Assembly (NCBI GenBank): GCA_041941305.1
Contig: JBGTQJ010000026.1
Location: 69,288-133,287, forward strand
Length of the DNA stretch: 64,000 nt
DNA from: JANSWP01 sp041941305
GTDB lineage: Bacteria > Bacteroidota > Bacteroidia > Chitinophagales > Saprospiraceae
Direction of reading: 5' to 3'
Positions 41,433-49,812 of the stretch are shown piece after piece. The notes beneath the pieces were generated by a model, which saw only the letters and a program-made list of their open reading frames with translations, had not been told where the DNA came from and made no database searches. The position numbers and the translations under genes are program-made. Every line of letters begins with the position of its first letter. The stretch's first letter is position 1.

Positions 41433-42653
41433 ATGGCGCTTCAAGGAAAAAAAATACTATTGGGCATCACGGGGAGTATTGCAGCTTATAAGGCAGCGTT
41501 CTTAACACGCTTGTTAATAAAAGCGGGAGCGGAAGTTCAAGTATTGATGACTCAATCTGCCGCAGAATTTATTACTCCACTAACCCTATCAACTCTTTCC
41601 AGGCGTCCAGTTCACATAAATGTTATTTCTGAAGAAAGTTGGAACAACCACGTTGAGTTGGGATTGTGGGCAGATGCTATGGTCATTGCACCTTTGACTG
41701 CCAATTCTCTCGCCAAGCTAGCCCACGGCATTTGCGATAATATTATCTCAGCAACCTACCTTTCTGCCAGATGCCCTGTTTTTTTTGCTCCAGCTATGGA
41801 TTTGGATATGTGGAAACATCCCACAACTGTTGAAAATGTAAAACGATTACAATCCTTTGGCAATCAAATGCTTGAAGTAGGTGTCGGTGAATTGGCCAGC
41901 GGGCTCTCTGGTGCAGGTCGAATGGCTGAACCAGAAGAAATTCTTAAGACACTTGAAGCTTTTTTTGACAAAGAACAAGATTTCAAAGGAAAAACCATTT
42001 TGGTTACTGCCGGGCCAACTTATGAACCTATTGATCCTGTAAGGTTTATCGGAAATCGATCTTCGGGCAAGATGGGCCTTGCAATCTCGGAAAGTTTAGC
42101 TCAAAGAGGTGCAACAGTGAAATTGGTTTTGGGTCCTTCTAAATTGTCTGCCGTTCATTCAAACATAAAACTGATTCGGGTAGAGACTGCACAAGAAATG
42201 TATGATACTGCCGTTCATCATTTTGAAAACGCGGACATTGCCATTCTCTCCGCAGCAGTTTCTGATTACCGTCCCACTGAAGTAGCTAATCAAAAAATTA
42301 AAAAATCCAATTCCGGCATGAATATCGAATTGGAAAAAACACCAGATATTGCTGCGGCTTTGGGAGCATTAAAAAGAACGAATCAGATCATCATAGGGTT
42401 TGCCCTGGAAACCAATAATGAATTAGAAAACGCCAATAAAAAATTGGTTCGAAAAAATTTTGATTTTATCGTACTCAATTCGCTCAGAGATAAGGGCGCT
42501 GGGTTCAATCACGACACAAACAAAATAACTATCCTTCATCGAGACAATAAGAAACGCGAATTTGAGTTAAAATCAAAGACTGAAGTTGCTGAAGATATTG
42601 CAGAAGAGTTATTAAAATATCAAAAACAGTTGGCAGTGAGCAGTTGGCAATGA
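41433..42653 (+). CDS. coaBC: Bifunctional CoaBC (phosphopantothenoylcysteine decarboxylase / synthetase)
   Basis: A 406-residue enzyme of coenzyme A synthesis. CoaC half (1-~185): flavin loop GITGSIAAYKAA, His in WNNHVELGLWAD, APLTANSLAKLAHGI and PAMDLDMWKHP. CoaB half: TAGPTYEPIDPVRFIGNRSSGK, LSAAVSDYRPTEVA and GFALETNN. It joins cysteine to 4'-phosphopantothenate and decarboxylates the product. The C-terminal QLAVSSWQ is encoded by a 14-bp direct repeat (42629-42656) that extends past the stop; the native end may have been shorter. Confidence 0.92.
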   Translation: MALQGKKILLGITGSIAAYKAAFLTRLLIKAGAEVQVLMTQSAAEFITPLTLSTLSRRPVHINVISEESWNNHVELGLWADAMVIAPLTANSLAKLAHGICDNIISATYLSARCPVFFAPAMDLDMWKHPTTVENVKRLQSFGNQMLEVGVGELASGLSGAGRMAEPEEILKTLEAFFDKEQDFKGKTILVTAGPTYEPIDPVRFIGNRSSGKMGLAISESLAQRGATVKLVLGPSKLSAVHSNIKLIRVETAQEMYDTAVHHFENADIAILSAAVSDYRPTEVANQKIKKSNSGMNIELEKTPDIAAALGALKRTNQIIIGFALETNNELENANKKLVRKNFDFIVLNSLRDKGAGFNHDTNKITILHRDNKKREFELKSKTEVAEDIAEELLKYQKQLAVSSWQ

Positions 42654-42656
42654 GCA
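42629..42656 (+). repeat. Two 14-bp direct repeats at coaBC 3' end
   Basis: GTTGGCAGTGAGCA (42629-42642) and GTTGGCAATGAGCA (42643-42656) in tandem; the coaBC stop lies in the second copy. Confidence 0.6.
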
Positions 42657-42713
42657 GCTTTAAGTCCTGCTCTTCACTATTTAATAGGTCGACAAATCAA
42701 AAATATTTCGTTT

Positions 42714-43613
42714 ATGAAAAGAATTTGGACACTCTGTATAGGAATCTTTCTTGGACTCGGTCTCAGTGCCCAGGAATTAGATGCAAATGTTACGATAAGA
42801 ACTCCGAAGTTACAGACTGCAGATGAAAAGGTTTTTCAGGATATGGAAAAAGCCATTCAGGAGTTTTTGAACAACCAAAAGTGGACAAATGATGTATATG
42901 AGGAAGATGAGAAAATCAAAGTTGACTTTGCCATTACCATCTCTGATGAGCTTTCTCAAACCAGTTTTAAGGCTGAGATTAATATTCAATCCACACGCCC
43001 GGTTTTTGGTAGCAATTATGAGACAGCATTGTTAACCCATTTGGATAAAGATGTTGTTTTTACTTATGATCAATTCCAGCCACTTGAGTATTCAGAAAAT
43101 GTCTTTACTGACAATTTAGCTGCAGTACTGGCTTTTTACGTGTATGTGATTATCGGAATGGATTATGATTCCTTTGCTCCATTTGGTGGGGAACAATATT
43201 TCCAACTGGCACAAGATATTGTCAACAATATTCCGCCTACAATTGCCTCTCAGGTTCCTGGATGGCGATCTACTGAAGGAAATCGAAATCGTTACTGGAT
43301 TGTTGAGAATTTATTGACCCCCAGAACCCGTCCATACAGACAAGCTATGTATGACTATCATCGCCAGGCATTGGATGTAATGCATAAGGAAGCAGGAACT
43401 GGCTTGGCAGTTATGAGCACAGCTATTAGCCAAATTGGAGAAGTCAATCGAAATTATCCCAATTCAATGATAATGCAGATGTTTTCAAACACAAAAAGAG
43501 ATGAAATTGTGGATATTTTTAAAGCTGGCACTCCTCAACAAAAGGATGGTGTAATTAGGGTCATGCAAAAAATAGATCCTTCACATGCCTCCGGATACCG
43601 CCAAATCAGATAA
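42714..43613 (+). CDS. porD: PorD-like DUF4835 protein (type IX secretion/gliding)
   Basis: A 299-residue exported protein (signal MKRIWTLCIGIFLGLGLSAQ) with the DUF4835 pattern: ELDANVTIRTPKLQTADEKV, FKAEINIQSTRPVFGSNYE, DVVFTYDQFQPLEYSENVF, AFYVYVIIGMDYDSFAPFGG and PRTRPYRQAMYDYHRQALDV. Described as PorD/GldD-neighbour protein needed for T9SS in Bacteroidota and found just after coaBC, as here. Likely anchored in or near the outer membrane. A terminator follows (43645-43685). Confidence 0.85.
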   Translation: MKRIWTLCIGIFLGLGLSAQELDANVTIRTPKLQTADEKVFQDMEKAIQEFLNNQKWTNDVYEEDEKIKVDFAITISDELSQTSFKAEINIQSTRPVFGSNYETALLTHLDKDVVFTYDQFQPLEYSENVFTDNLAAVLAFYVYVIIGMDYDSFAPFGGEQYFQLAQDIVNNIPPTIASQVPGWRSTEGNRNRYWIVENLLTPRTRPYRQAMYDYHRQALDVMHKEAGTGLAVMSTAISQIGEVNRNYPNSMIMQMFSNTKRDEIVDIFKAGTPQQKDGVIRVMQKIDPSHASGYRQIR

Positions 43614-43644
43614 ATTGAATCATTTTTTTATAAAAATTCATAAC

Positions 43645-43685
43645 CCAAAAAGTGTAAGTGGAATGTTCTGCTTACACTTTTTTGG
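43645..43685 (+). terminator. Terminator after porD
   Basis: CCAAAAAGTGTAAG (43645-43658) pairs with CTTACACTTTTTTGG (43671-43685), loop about 12 nt, ends in T-run. Confidence 0.75.
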
Positions 43686-43758
43686 TAAGCGTATGTTTGA
43701 ATGGTTATTTCAATATTTTTTTATGCAAAACCCATTCAAAATATTTCAAACTAAAACT

Positions 43759-45402
43759 ATGTACTTTTTCCAAAAGAATATACTGACCCTTTTATTTCTC
43801 CTTTTCCATTTCTGTCTTTTTTCTCAAAGAAGTGTGGAGCCTGCTACTTTAAATTGGGGCGATGAGTACAATGAACCTGCGGGTACTCAAATCCAAAAAA
43901 TAATTGGCATACAAAAAGATGGGTTTTTTACGCTCCGTGCAAAGCTGCCCTCTACCAATAATAATTCAAGGCCCAGGGTCTATTTAGAGTATTTTGACAA
44001 AAAGATGAAATTGAAAAAATCGAATGAAGTAGACTTAAAGTACAAAGGAAAACGGAGGGATTTCGAAGATATCATCATGCTTGGTGGACAATTGTATTTA
44101 ATGACTTCTTTCAACAATCAAGGCAAGCAAAAAAACTATTTATTCAAGCAAAAAATCAGCATGAGGTCTTTGCTGCCAATGAAAACGCTACAAATGGTTG
44201 CTGAAACCGAAGCAAGAAATAAAGAGACGGAAGGCACCTTCGGGTTCAATATTGCAAGAGATAGTTCTGCCTTATTGATTTACAACCAATTACCCTATAA
44301 GAAAAAAGATCCTGAACGGTTTGCACTTCACGTTTTTGACAAAGATTTTGAAAAACTTTGGCATAAAGATATTGAACTGCCCTATCCTGATCATTCTTTC
44401 ACAGTAGAAGAATATAGAGTGGATAAACAAGGAAATGTTTATTTGCTGGGAGTCATTTTTCAAGATCAAGCCGGATTTCGAAGACGTGGCGCGCCCAATT
44501 ACGAATATGTCATCTTAGCCTATACCAATGATGGTACAGATGTAGAAGAATATCGCATCAAACTAAATGACAAATTTATAACTGACCTTACTTTTCGAAT
44601 TGCGGATGATGGCAACCTGGTTTGTTCAGGCTTCTATTCCGAAAAGGGCACTTATAGCATTAAAGGCACTTATTTCTGCAGGATAAATTCGAAAACCAAA
44701 GAAATATATCTGCAAAATCAGAAGGAATTTGAATTTGCGTTTTTGACAGAATACATGTCTGAAAAGAATAAAGAAAAGGCAAGGCAGGCAGAGCGCTCTG
44801 GAAATACCAGGCGTCAGGTCGAATTGTATGAATATGACCTGGACAAATTAATTTTACGAAGCGATGGTGGCGCCGTTTTAGTGGCTGAACAATATTACGT
44901 TTATCAGGAAAGGGATTATAATTACTATCCCTTTTATGGCTATCGTTCTTTTTACCGTTCGTCTTATTACGATCGCTTTCAATACACTACTTACTACAAC
45001 TACAATGATATTTTGGTAGTGAATATCCGTCCAAACGGAGAAATTGAATGGACGGCTCGCATTCCCAAAAAACAGGAAACTACCAATGACGGAGGCTATT
45101 TCTCCTCCTACACAATGTCAATCGTCCGCGATAAATTATTTTTTGTGTTCAATGACAATGGGCGAAATTTTAGTGAGAATCGCAAGAACAACCGGATTTA
45201 TAATTTCAATGGAAGCAACTCTGTTATCACTTTAGCCGAAGTGTCTAAAGGAGGCAAGGTCAAAACCTTTCCGTTGTACAATAATCGCGATGCAGCAATC
45301 ATCACAAGACCTAAAGTATGCAAGCAGATTGGCAGTCGACAAATGGCAATTTATGGAGAGCGGGGACAGAAATTTCGCTTTGCCAGTTTGAGGTTTAATT
45401 AA
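43759..45402 (+). CDS. Exported protein of unknown function with tyrosine-rich loop
   Basis: A 547-residue protein from the ATG at 43759 (MYFFQKNILTLLFLLFHFCL signal); the frame is open to 43585 through the porD terminator, which I reject. Repeated beta strands (for example YEYVILAYTNDGTDVEEYRI, DDILVVNIRPNGEIEW-like) suggest a beta-propeller. Around residues 425-455 is a tyrosine-rich segment (NYYPFYGYRSFYRSSYYDRF). No named domain recognised; surface or periplasmic role likely. Next to porD, but in place of the recN usually found in other lineages. Confidence 0.6.
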   Translation: MYFFQKNILTLLFLLFHFCLFSQRSVEPATLNWGDEYNEPAGTQIQKIIGIQKDGFFTLRAKLPSTNNNSRPRVYLEYFDKKMKLKKSNEVDLKYKGKRRDFEDIIMLGGQLYLMTSFNNQGKQKNYLFKQKISMRSLLPMKTLQMVAETEARNKETEGTFGFNIARDSSALLIYNQLPYKKKDPERFALHVFDKDFEKLWHKDIELPYPDHSFTVEEYRVDKQGNVYLLGVIFQDQAGFRRRGAPNYEYVILAYTNDGTDVEEYRIKLNDKFITDLTFRIADDGNLVCSGFYSEKGTYSIKGTYFCRINSKTKEIYLQNQKEFEFAFLTEYMSEKNKEKARQAERSGNTRRQVELYEYDLDKLILRSDGGAVLVAEQYYVYQERDYNYYPFYGYRSFYRSSYYDRFQYTTYYNYNDILVVNIRPNGEIEWTARIPKKQETTNDGGYFSSYTMSIVRDKLFFVFNDNGRNFSENRKNNRIYNFNGSNSVITLAEVSKGGKVKTFPLYNNRDAAIITRPKVCKQIGSRQMAIYGERGQKFRFASLRFN

Positions 45403-45437
45403 AATTGTGAAACTTTGAGGGGTTTAAATCCTCTAAA

Positions 45438-45926
45438 ATGCTACAGAAAGCTTATTACCAGTCGCCATTAGGTTGTTTCGAAATCACAGGCTCTTCGATA
45501 GGTGTTCGTACCCTTCGTTTGTCTAAAACTACTCGTTGTCCAAATGATCCCGTGCCAGAAGAGCTGAAAAGCTGCGTTCATCAGCTGGATGAATATTTCA
45601 ATAGGAAACGAAAGGATTTCGATCTGAAATTTGATTGGTCTGGTGCTCCTCCATTTCACATCGAAGTTTGGAAAGAGTTATTGAAGATCCCTTATGGACA
45701 TACAACTTCTTATTCAGCCATTGCAGAAAAATTGGGTGACCCCAAAACCGTTCGCGCTGTGGGGCAGGCTAACAAAAACAACAATATCGCCATCATTGTC
45801 CCCTGTCATCGTGTGATTGCCAAAAACGGGGATTTGCACGGTTATTTTTATGGATTGGACATAAAAAGGAAACTCCTGGAATTGGAAAATCCAATGAGTT
45901 TTGGAGAACAAGGGACTTTGTTTTAA
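45438..45926 (+). CDS. ogt: O6-alkylguanine-DNA alkyltransferase (Ogt type)
   Basis: A 162-residue suicide DNA repair protein. The acceptor Cys123 sits in IIVPCHRVIAKNG; the preceding helix-turn-helix includes RAVGQANKNN, with VWKELLKIPYGHTTSY. It transfers alkyl groups from O6-alkylguanine to itself. No regulatory domain, so not Ada. A lipoprotein gene follows; the frame overlaps by 26 nt only if the long upstream start is used. Confidence 0.9.
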   Translation: MLQKAYYQSPLGCFEITGSSIGVRTLRLSKTTRCPNDPVPEELKSCVHQLDEYFNRKRKDFDLKFDWSGAPPFHIEVWKELLKIPYGHTTSYSAIAEKLGDPKTVRAVGQANKNNNIAIIVPCHRVIAKNGDLHGYFYGLDIKRKLLELENPMSFGEQGTLF

Positions 45927-45969
45927 AAGAGCAATAGAAAATTTTAAACATTATTCTGTCCAGGTACTT

Positions 45970-46623
45970 ATGAAAAAAAATGATCCTTTATTATTCGGGC
46001 TGATTCTACTTTGTTTGATTTCTTTTTTTTTCTCCTGCAAAAGTCCTTACAAGAATTACGAAATCGTAGAAAACGGCACTCCCAAAAACTCATTTTATTC
46101 TGTTTTTTCCGTGGAGACCAATTTTTCCTATGCCACCAAGATTAATTACAAGTCCTTTGAGTTCAATGGCAATACCTTTGCCAAGATAATGAAGGATGGT
46201 AGTTACCGGGTTCAATTCTCTACTCAAAATGGTGCCATCGCCTTAGATGCAACCTTTGATTCCTCCCAAGTAAAAATTCACGAATCTTTAAATTTAATCC
46301 GTCGAAAAGGGATTTGGAAAGTAATTGAGGGGGACTTGCGCTTGCTTTTTGACAATATTTCAAAAGCCAATCCTGTCGAAACATTGAAAGCACCGGATTC
46401 AGATAAAAAAATATTTCGCTTTAAAAATAAGAACATGTACAGGTATTACTATTTCGATAAAAAAGAAGAATTGAAAAAAGTAGAAGAAGGATCAAAGAAA
46501 AAACCCAAGGTTACTGCATTTTATAAAAACTACGATATCGAGCCTGCCTATGGGCGATTACCTGCGCTCATTGAAATTACTCACCAAACTTTGGATTTAA
46601 AAATATCATTTGTAAAGCAATAA
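45970..46623 (+). CDS. Lipoprotein of unknown function
   Basis: A 217-residue lipoprotein from MKKNDPLLFGLILLCLISFF with lipobox FFSCKSP (Cys near residue 23). The body is lysine-rich with beta strands (YSVFSVETNFSYATKINYKSF, DKKIFRFKNKNMYRYYYFD). Resembles Bacteroidota lipoproteins annotated only as hypothetical. The frame extends to 45901 but the lipoprotein signal sets the start at 45970. Outer or inner leaflet attachment unknown. Confidence 0.6.
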   Translation: MKKNDPLLFGLILLCLISFFFSCKSPYKNYEIVENGTPKNSFYSVFSVETNFSYATKINYKSFEFNGNTFAKIMKDGSYRVQFSTQNGAIALDATFDSSQVKIHESLNLIRRKGIWKVIEGDLRLLFDNISKANPVETLKAPDSDKKIFRFKNKNMYRYYYFDKKEELKKVEEGSKKKPKVTAFYKNYDIEPAYGRLPALIEITHQTLDLKISFVKQ

Positions 46624-46671
46624 TGACCAAATCAAAATTACTTGTTGATGTGTGGTTTGGTGCTTAGAGAA

Positions 46672-47199
46672 TTAAAAATTGACTGCTACTCCTCCATTTA
46701 AAAAACCTAAGCCGTAGCCAGCCTCCAGGTAAACTCCAAATCTATCAGAGAAGAAATAGCGAATCCCGGCATAGGCACCAAAATCAAAATCTGTCTTGGA
46801 ATTTGAGATTTCAGTAGCATCTGTAAGCCAAAAATACATGCCGCCTAATGCACCTAAATAGAAATCGAATTTGTAGGAATTGACAAAATTGAAGTGGTAG
46901 GTCGCTTTTCCAGCTACCAACATTCTGGTCAAATTGCTGCTCAGATCATCCCCATAAAAATATTTCACCCCTAATAATCCTCCTAAGCCCAAATTGCCAA
47001 TGCCCAAATTATCTATTGCCCCTTGTTCATAGGAAATGCCCAAAGAGGGGGTAGCATTTGCCGGAAATTCGTCTTTATCTCCAAAGCCAAAACCTAAGTG
47101 GAAAATGTGAGATTGGGTAGAAAAAGGGCTTTGAGCCACTGTATCAATGCTTCCAAAAGCAATAAATAGAAGGGTTGTAATCAGGTGAAGTGTCCTCAT
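46672..47199 (-). CDS. Small outer-membrane beta-barrel protein
   Basis: A 175-residue protein with signal peptide MRTLHLITTLLFIAFGSIDT and alternating aromatic strands: HIFHLGFGFGDK, FDFGAYAGIRYFFSDRFGVY and LEAGYGLGFLNGGVAVNF, ending in Phe. Typical eight-strand OmpA/OmpW-type barrel. Porin or adhesin role not known. Convergent with the 45970 lipoprotein gene and divergent from the SPOR gene (316-nt gap with a promoter at 47423). Confidence 0.75.
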   Translation of the reverse strand: MRTLHLITTLLFIAFGSIDTVAQSPFSTQSHIFHLGFGFGDKDEFPANATPSLGISYEQGAIDNLGIGNLGLGGLLGVKYFYGDDLSSNLTRMLVAGKATYHFNFVNSYKFDFYLGALGGMYFWLTDATEISNSKTDFDFGAYAGIRYFFSDRFGVYLEAGYGLGFLNGGVAVNF

Positions 47200-47401
47200 G
47201 AAAGCGGTAGTCTTTTGAATTTCTATAATGATTTCCCAAAGTTAACCTAATGATCCCCAAAGTCCGAATTTTTTAACATTGTGTGAAAAAAAATGTCTTT
47301 ATTGCTCACAATAATGAGGGACATGTGAATGTTTGATTGTTTGAACTTTTAAATCTTCATTCCATTTTTTTATAACATTCTATATTTTCAATCATAAACT
47401 A

Positions 47402-47430
47402 TTGATTATCAGTTTTTTGAACTAATTTTG
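47402..47430 (+). promoter_or_regulatory. Promoter of the SPOR-protein gene
   Basis: -7 box TAATTTTG (47423-47430, exact); TTG at 47402-47404 gives an 18-nt spacer. The ATG at 47516 is 85 nt downstream. Nothing else recognised in the 47200-47515 gap. Confidence 0.5.
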
Positions 47431-47515
47431 TTAACGAAACATATGCGTTAATGAATCTATTTTTTTAAACATCGCATTATTTTTGTCTTTCATACTATTC
47501 AAAATTAAATATATC

Positions 47516-49234
47516 ATGAGATTGCTTAAAAAGTTTTTTTTAGCGCTTCTTACCTTTTCATTTCTTTCAGGATTTTCTCAAAACAACGTGCCCGAATATA
47601 CCATTCAAATTGGGACTTTTGTGAATCCCAAACCAGCAGATTTTGAGTCCATTCGAAATTTAGGCTTTGTATATGCTGAAAAGCAACCTGACAATTATTT
47701 CAAGCTTTTTATGGGTGGTTTTTCAAGTGAAGCTGCTGCACAAAAAGTGGCGGATCAGATTGAGGCGAAAGGCTTTACAAATCCTTATGTAACCAAATTA
47801 AATCTGGAAGGAGCAGGAACTTCAACTGTCATACAATTGGGCATCAGAAAATCTGATAAAGCATTTTCATGGGAGTCCTACCTCCAGTTAGATGAATTGT
47901 ACGTCATTTTAAATAACAATCAGGTTAAAATTGTCACTGGTATTTTTTCAAATGTAGCTGAAGCAAGGAAAGAGTTGCCCAATATCAAAAAAATGGGCTT
48001 CAATGATGCTTTTGTAAAAAATGTAAATAGTGCCTTGTTGCATGAGGTAACAGATTTTGAAACTGCTGGTGAAAGGCGCCCATTGATACCGCTCGTTTTC
48101 AGAGAAGATGCATTGCGCGAAAGCAGAACAAGAAGTAGTTCTTCCGAAATTCCTGAACCTTATGAAGATACCACAGAAAAGAAGGGTGAAGAACTGACGC
48201 CTAAAGGAAATACCAAATCTTTTGAGCCATCATTTTCTGCCGATTTGCCAGAAATCAATGCAAAGGTGAAGCGGAACTCAGCTTACGAATTGCAAAAAGT
48301 ATTGAACAAAGAAGGTGCTTATAAAAGCTCTTTAGATGGATATTATGGAAGAGGTACCAAGACGGCTTATACCAAGGTAAAAGCCACCAATCGGCAATTG
48401 CAGAAGTATCGAATTCTGGCTAAATATGCTCAAAACTCGGCTTCTGAATCCAGTTTTGGGGAATTGCAGCAAGGCATTAACCTTTTATGGGATGATCCAT
48501 CAAAAGGGCTTCAATTTTTGGAGGATTCAAAAAAGCCCATAGCAAAAGCCTACAGCGCTTATTTCATCTTTGTAAATGAAGGAATTGATCCCCAGGTAAA
48601 TCAATTAATGAATACCGCAATTCAAGAGGCTTTCAAAGATACGAAGCCAACCAATATGCCTCGCTTTGATTACAATGCGACTTATGCTTATAATGACTTA
48701 GATCAATTATTGCTCCATATCCGATACATTCACGAGGTCACTGAAAATAGTCCTTTTGTTCCCTGTTGGTTATTTCAAAAGCATCCTGGAGCAGCTATGC
48801 GGGCATTCAATACCTCTTCAGGATCTTCCATAAAAATGGAAAGCTGTGGTGGTTTTTGGGATTGGGAAGAAATACAAATCCTTTCAGCAATTGCTAAAGA
48901 CTTAGATACCCGAAATAACTTTGACGACAAAAAAATTGCTCAAAGCAAAGCGGAATTGAATCAAATGTTTTTGACTCCGGATCCCGTCGAGGATAAGACG
49001 AAAAAAGAATTGGAAAGTTGGAATAAAAACCTTTGGAAAGGCATTGATGGCTGGGCATTTCGCGATTCTTTTCTGGAAGAAACCAGCATTGCTTTAAAAG
49101 TTGCTTTTTTCCAATCCTACGTTCTCCTGGAGGACTATTTCATGAATGAAGGATATAGCAAAGAAGAAGCTAAAGGCATGGCACTAAAGACATTAAAAGC
49201 ACTTGTGGGATATCATTTAGATAGATTTGTTTAG
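47516..49234 (+). CDS. Exported SPOR-like and peptidoglycan-binding-like protein
   Basis: A 572-residue exported protein from MRLLKKFFLALLTFSFLSGFS (ATG 47516). Two SPOR-like repeats follow: YTIQIGTFVNPKPADFESIR...GGFSSEAAAQKVADQI (~25-95), then STVIQLGIRKSDKAF...GIFSNVAEARKELPNI (~100-175). A middle motif VLNKEGAYKSSLDGYYGRGT (~265-285) is like peptidoglycan_binding_1. The C-terminal ~250 residues are helical and not recognised. Likely recruited to septal or newly stripped peptidoglycan. Confidence 0.7.
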   Translation: MRLLKKFFLALLTFSFLSGFSQNNVPEYTIQIGTFVNPKPADFESIRNLGFVYAEKQPDNYFKLFMGGFSSEAAAQKVADQIEAKGFTNPYVTKLNLEGAGTSTVIQLGIRKSDKAFSWESYLQLDELYVILNNNQVKIVTGIFSNVAEARKELPNIKKMGFNDAFVKNVNSALLHEVTDFETAGERRPLIPLVFREDALRESRTRSSSSEIPEPYEDTTEKKGEELTPKGNTKSFEPSFSADLPEINAKVKRNSAYELQKVLNKEGAYKSSLDGYYGRGTKTAYTKVKATNRQLQKYRILAKYAQNSASESSFGELQQGINLLWDDPSKGLQFLEDSKKPIAKAYSAYFIFVNEGIDPQVNQLMNTAIQEAFKDTKPTNMPRFDYNATYAYNDLDQLLLHIRYIHEVTENSPFVPCWLFQKHPGAAMRAFNTSSGSSIKMESCGGFWDWEEIQILSAIAKDLDTRNNFDDKKIAQSKAELNQMFLTPDPVEDKTKKELESWNKNLWKGIDGWAFRDSFLEETSIALKVAFFQSYVLLEDYFMNEGYSKEEAKGMALKTLKALVGYHLDRFV

Positions 49235-49251
49235 AAGGGAAGTAAAATGGC

Positions 49252-49788
49252 TTAAGCTTTTTTGGAAAGTTCATTTTCAAAAAAGGCTCTCACTTCTTTC
49301 CAGTTATTAACTCTGGTAAATCTGTTCTCATGAATATTGTGCGTAGCGGTGAATAATAACCCTTTTCCCTGGAATGTTTCCAGGTTGTGAACGTGATCGT
49401 CAATCATATAATCTGCTTTAATTACACGCTTGTCTCCACACATTACAAATTTTTTCCAATGAATAAATGGAAAGTTTTTTTCCAGCCAGTCGTATTTATC
49501 TGTTAGTGAGTTACGGAATTCCATTGCTGAAGTGACAATGTAAATATCATAATATTGGTGAAGCCATTTGACCACCTCCTGACTGTCTTCCATTACAGGC
49601 AGATCAAGAAAAAACCCCTTATCAAATAGATACTGTCGAATATGTTTTCCACCTTCCTTATGGTAAATCTTCTGCCCCCAATACGCTTCTTTTTTTGGAC
49701 GATAGCCGGCGTCTCTCTCAAAATAATCTAAAAACTTGGGATAGACGTCGGCAATAACCTCGTCCATGTCCAGAGCAATTCTTTTCAT
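49252..49788 (-). CDS. 5'(3')-deoxyribonucleotidase (HAD family, NT5C type)
   Basis: A 178-residue HAD phosphatase. Motif I: ALDMDEVIADV (nucleophile Asp8, Asp10), then DYMIDDH as motif III/IV acidic pair and VTSAMEF as motif II. Small size and order match mitochondrial-type dNT and bacterial 5' nucleotidase C proteins that remove phosphate from dNMPs. It closes the RND operon, 24 nt after the pump stop. Confidence 0.85.
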   Translation of the reverse strand: MKRIALDMDEVIADVYPKFLDYFERDAGYRPKKEAYWGQKIYHKEGGKHIRQYLFDKGFFLDLPVMEDSQEVVKWLHQYYDIYIVTSAMEFRNSLTDKYDWLEKNFPFIHWKKFVMCGDKRVIKADYMIDDHVHNLETFQGKGLLFTATHNIHENRFTRVNNWKEVRAFFENELSKKA

Positions 49789-49812
49789 GTATTGTAATCT
49801 TAAAAAGTTTCA

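Noticed and set aside
43585..43758. 58-codon extension of the tyrosine-rich protein
   Set aside because: Runs over the porD 3' end and its terminator and precedes a good signal peptide.
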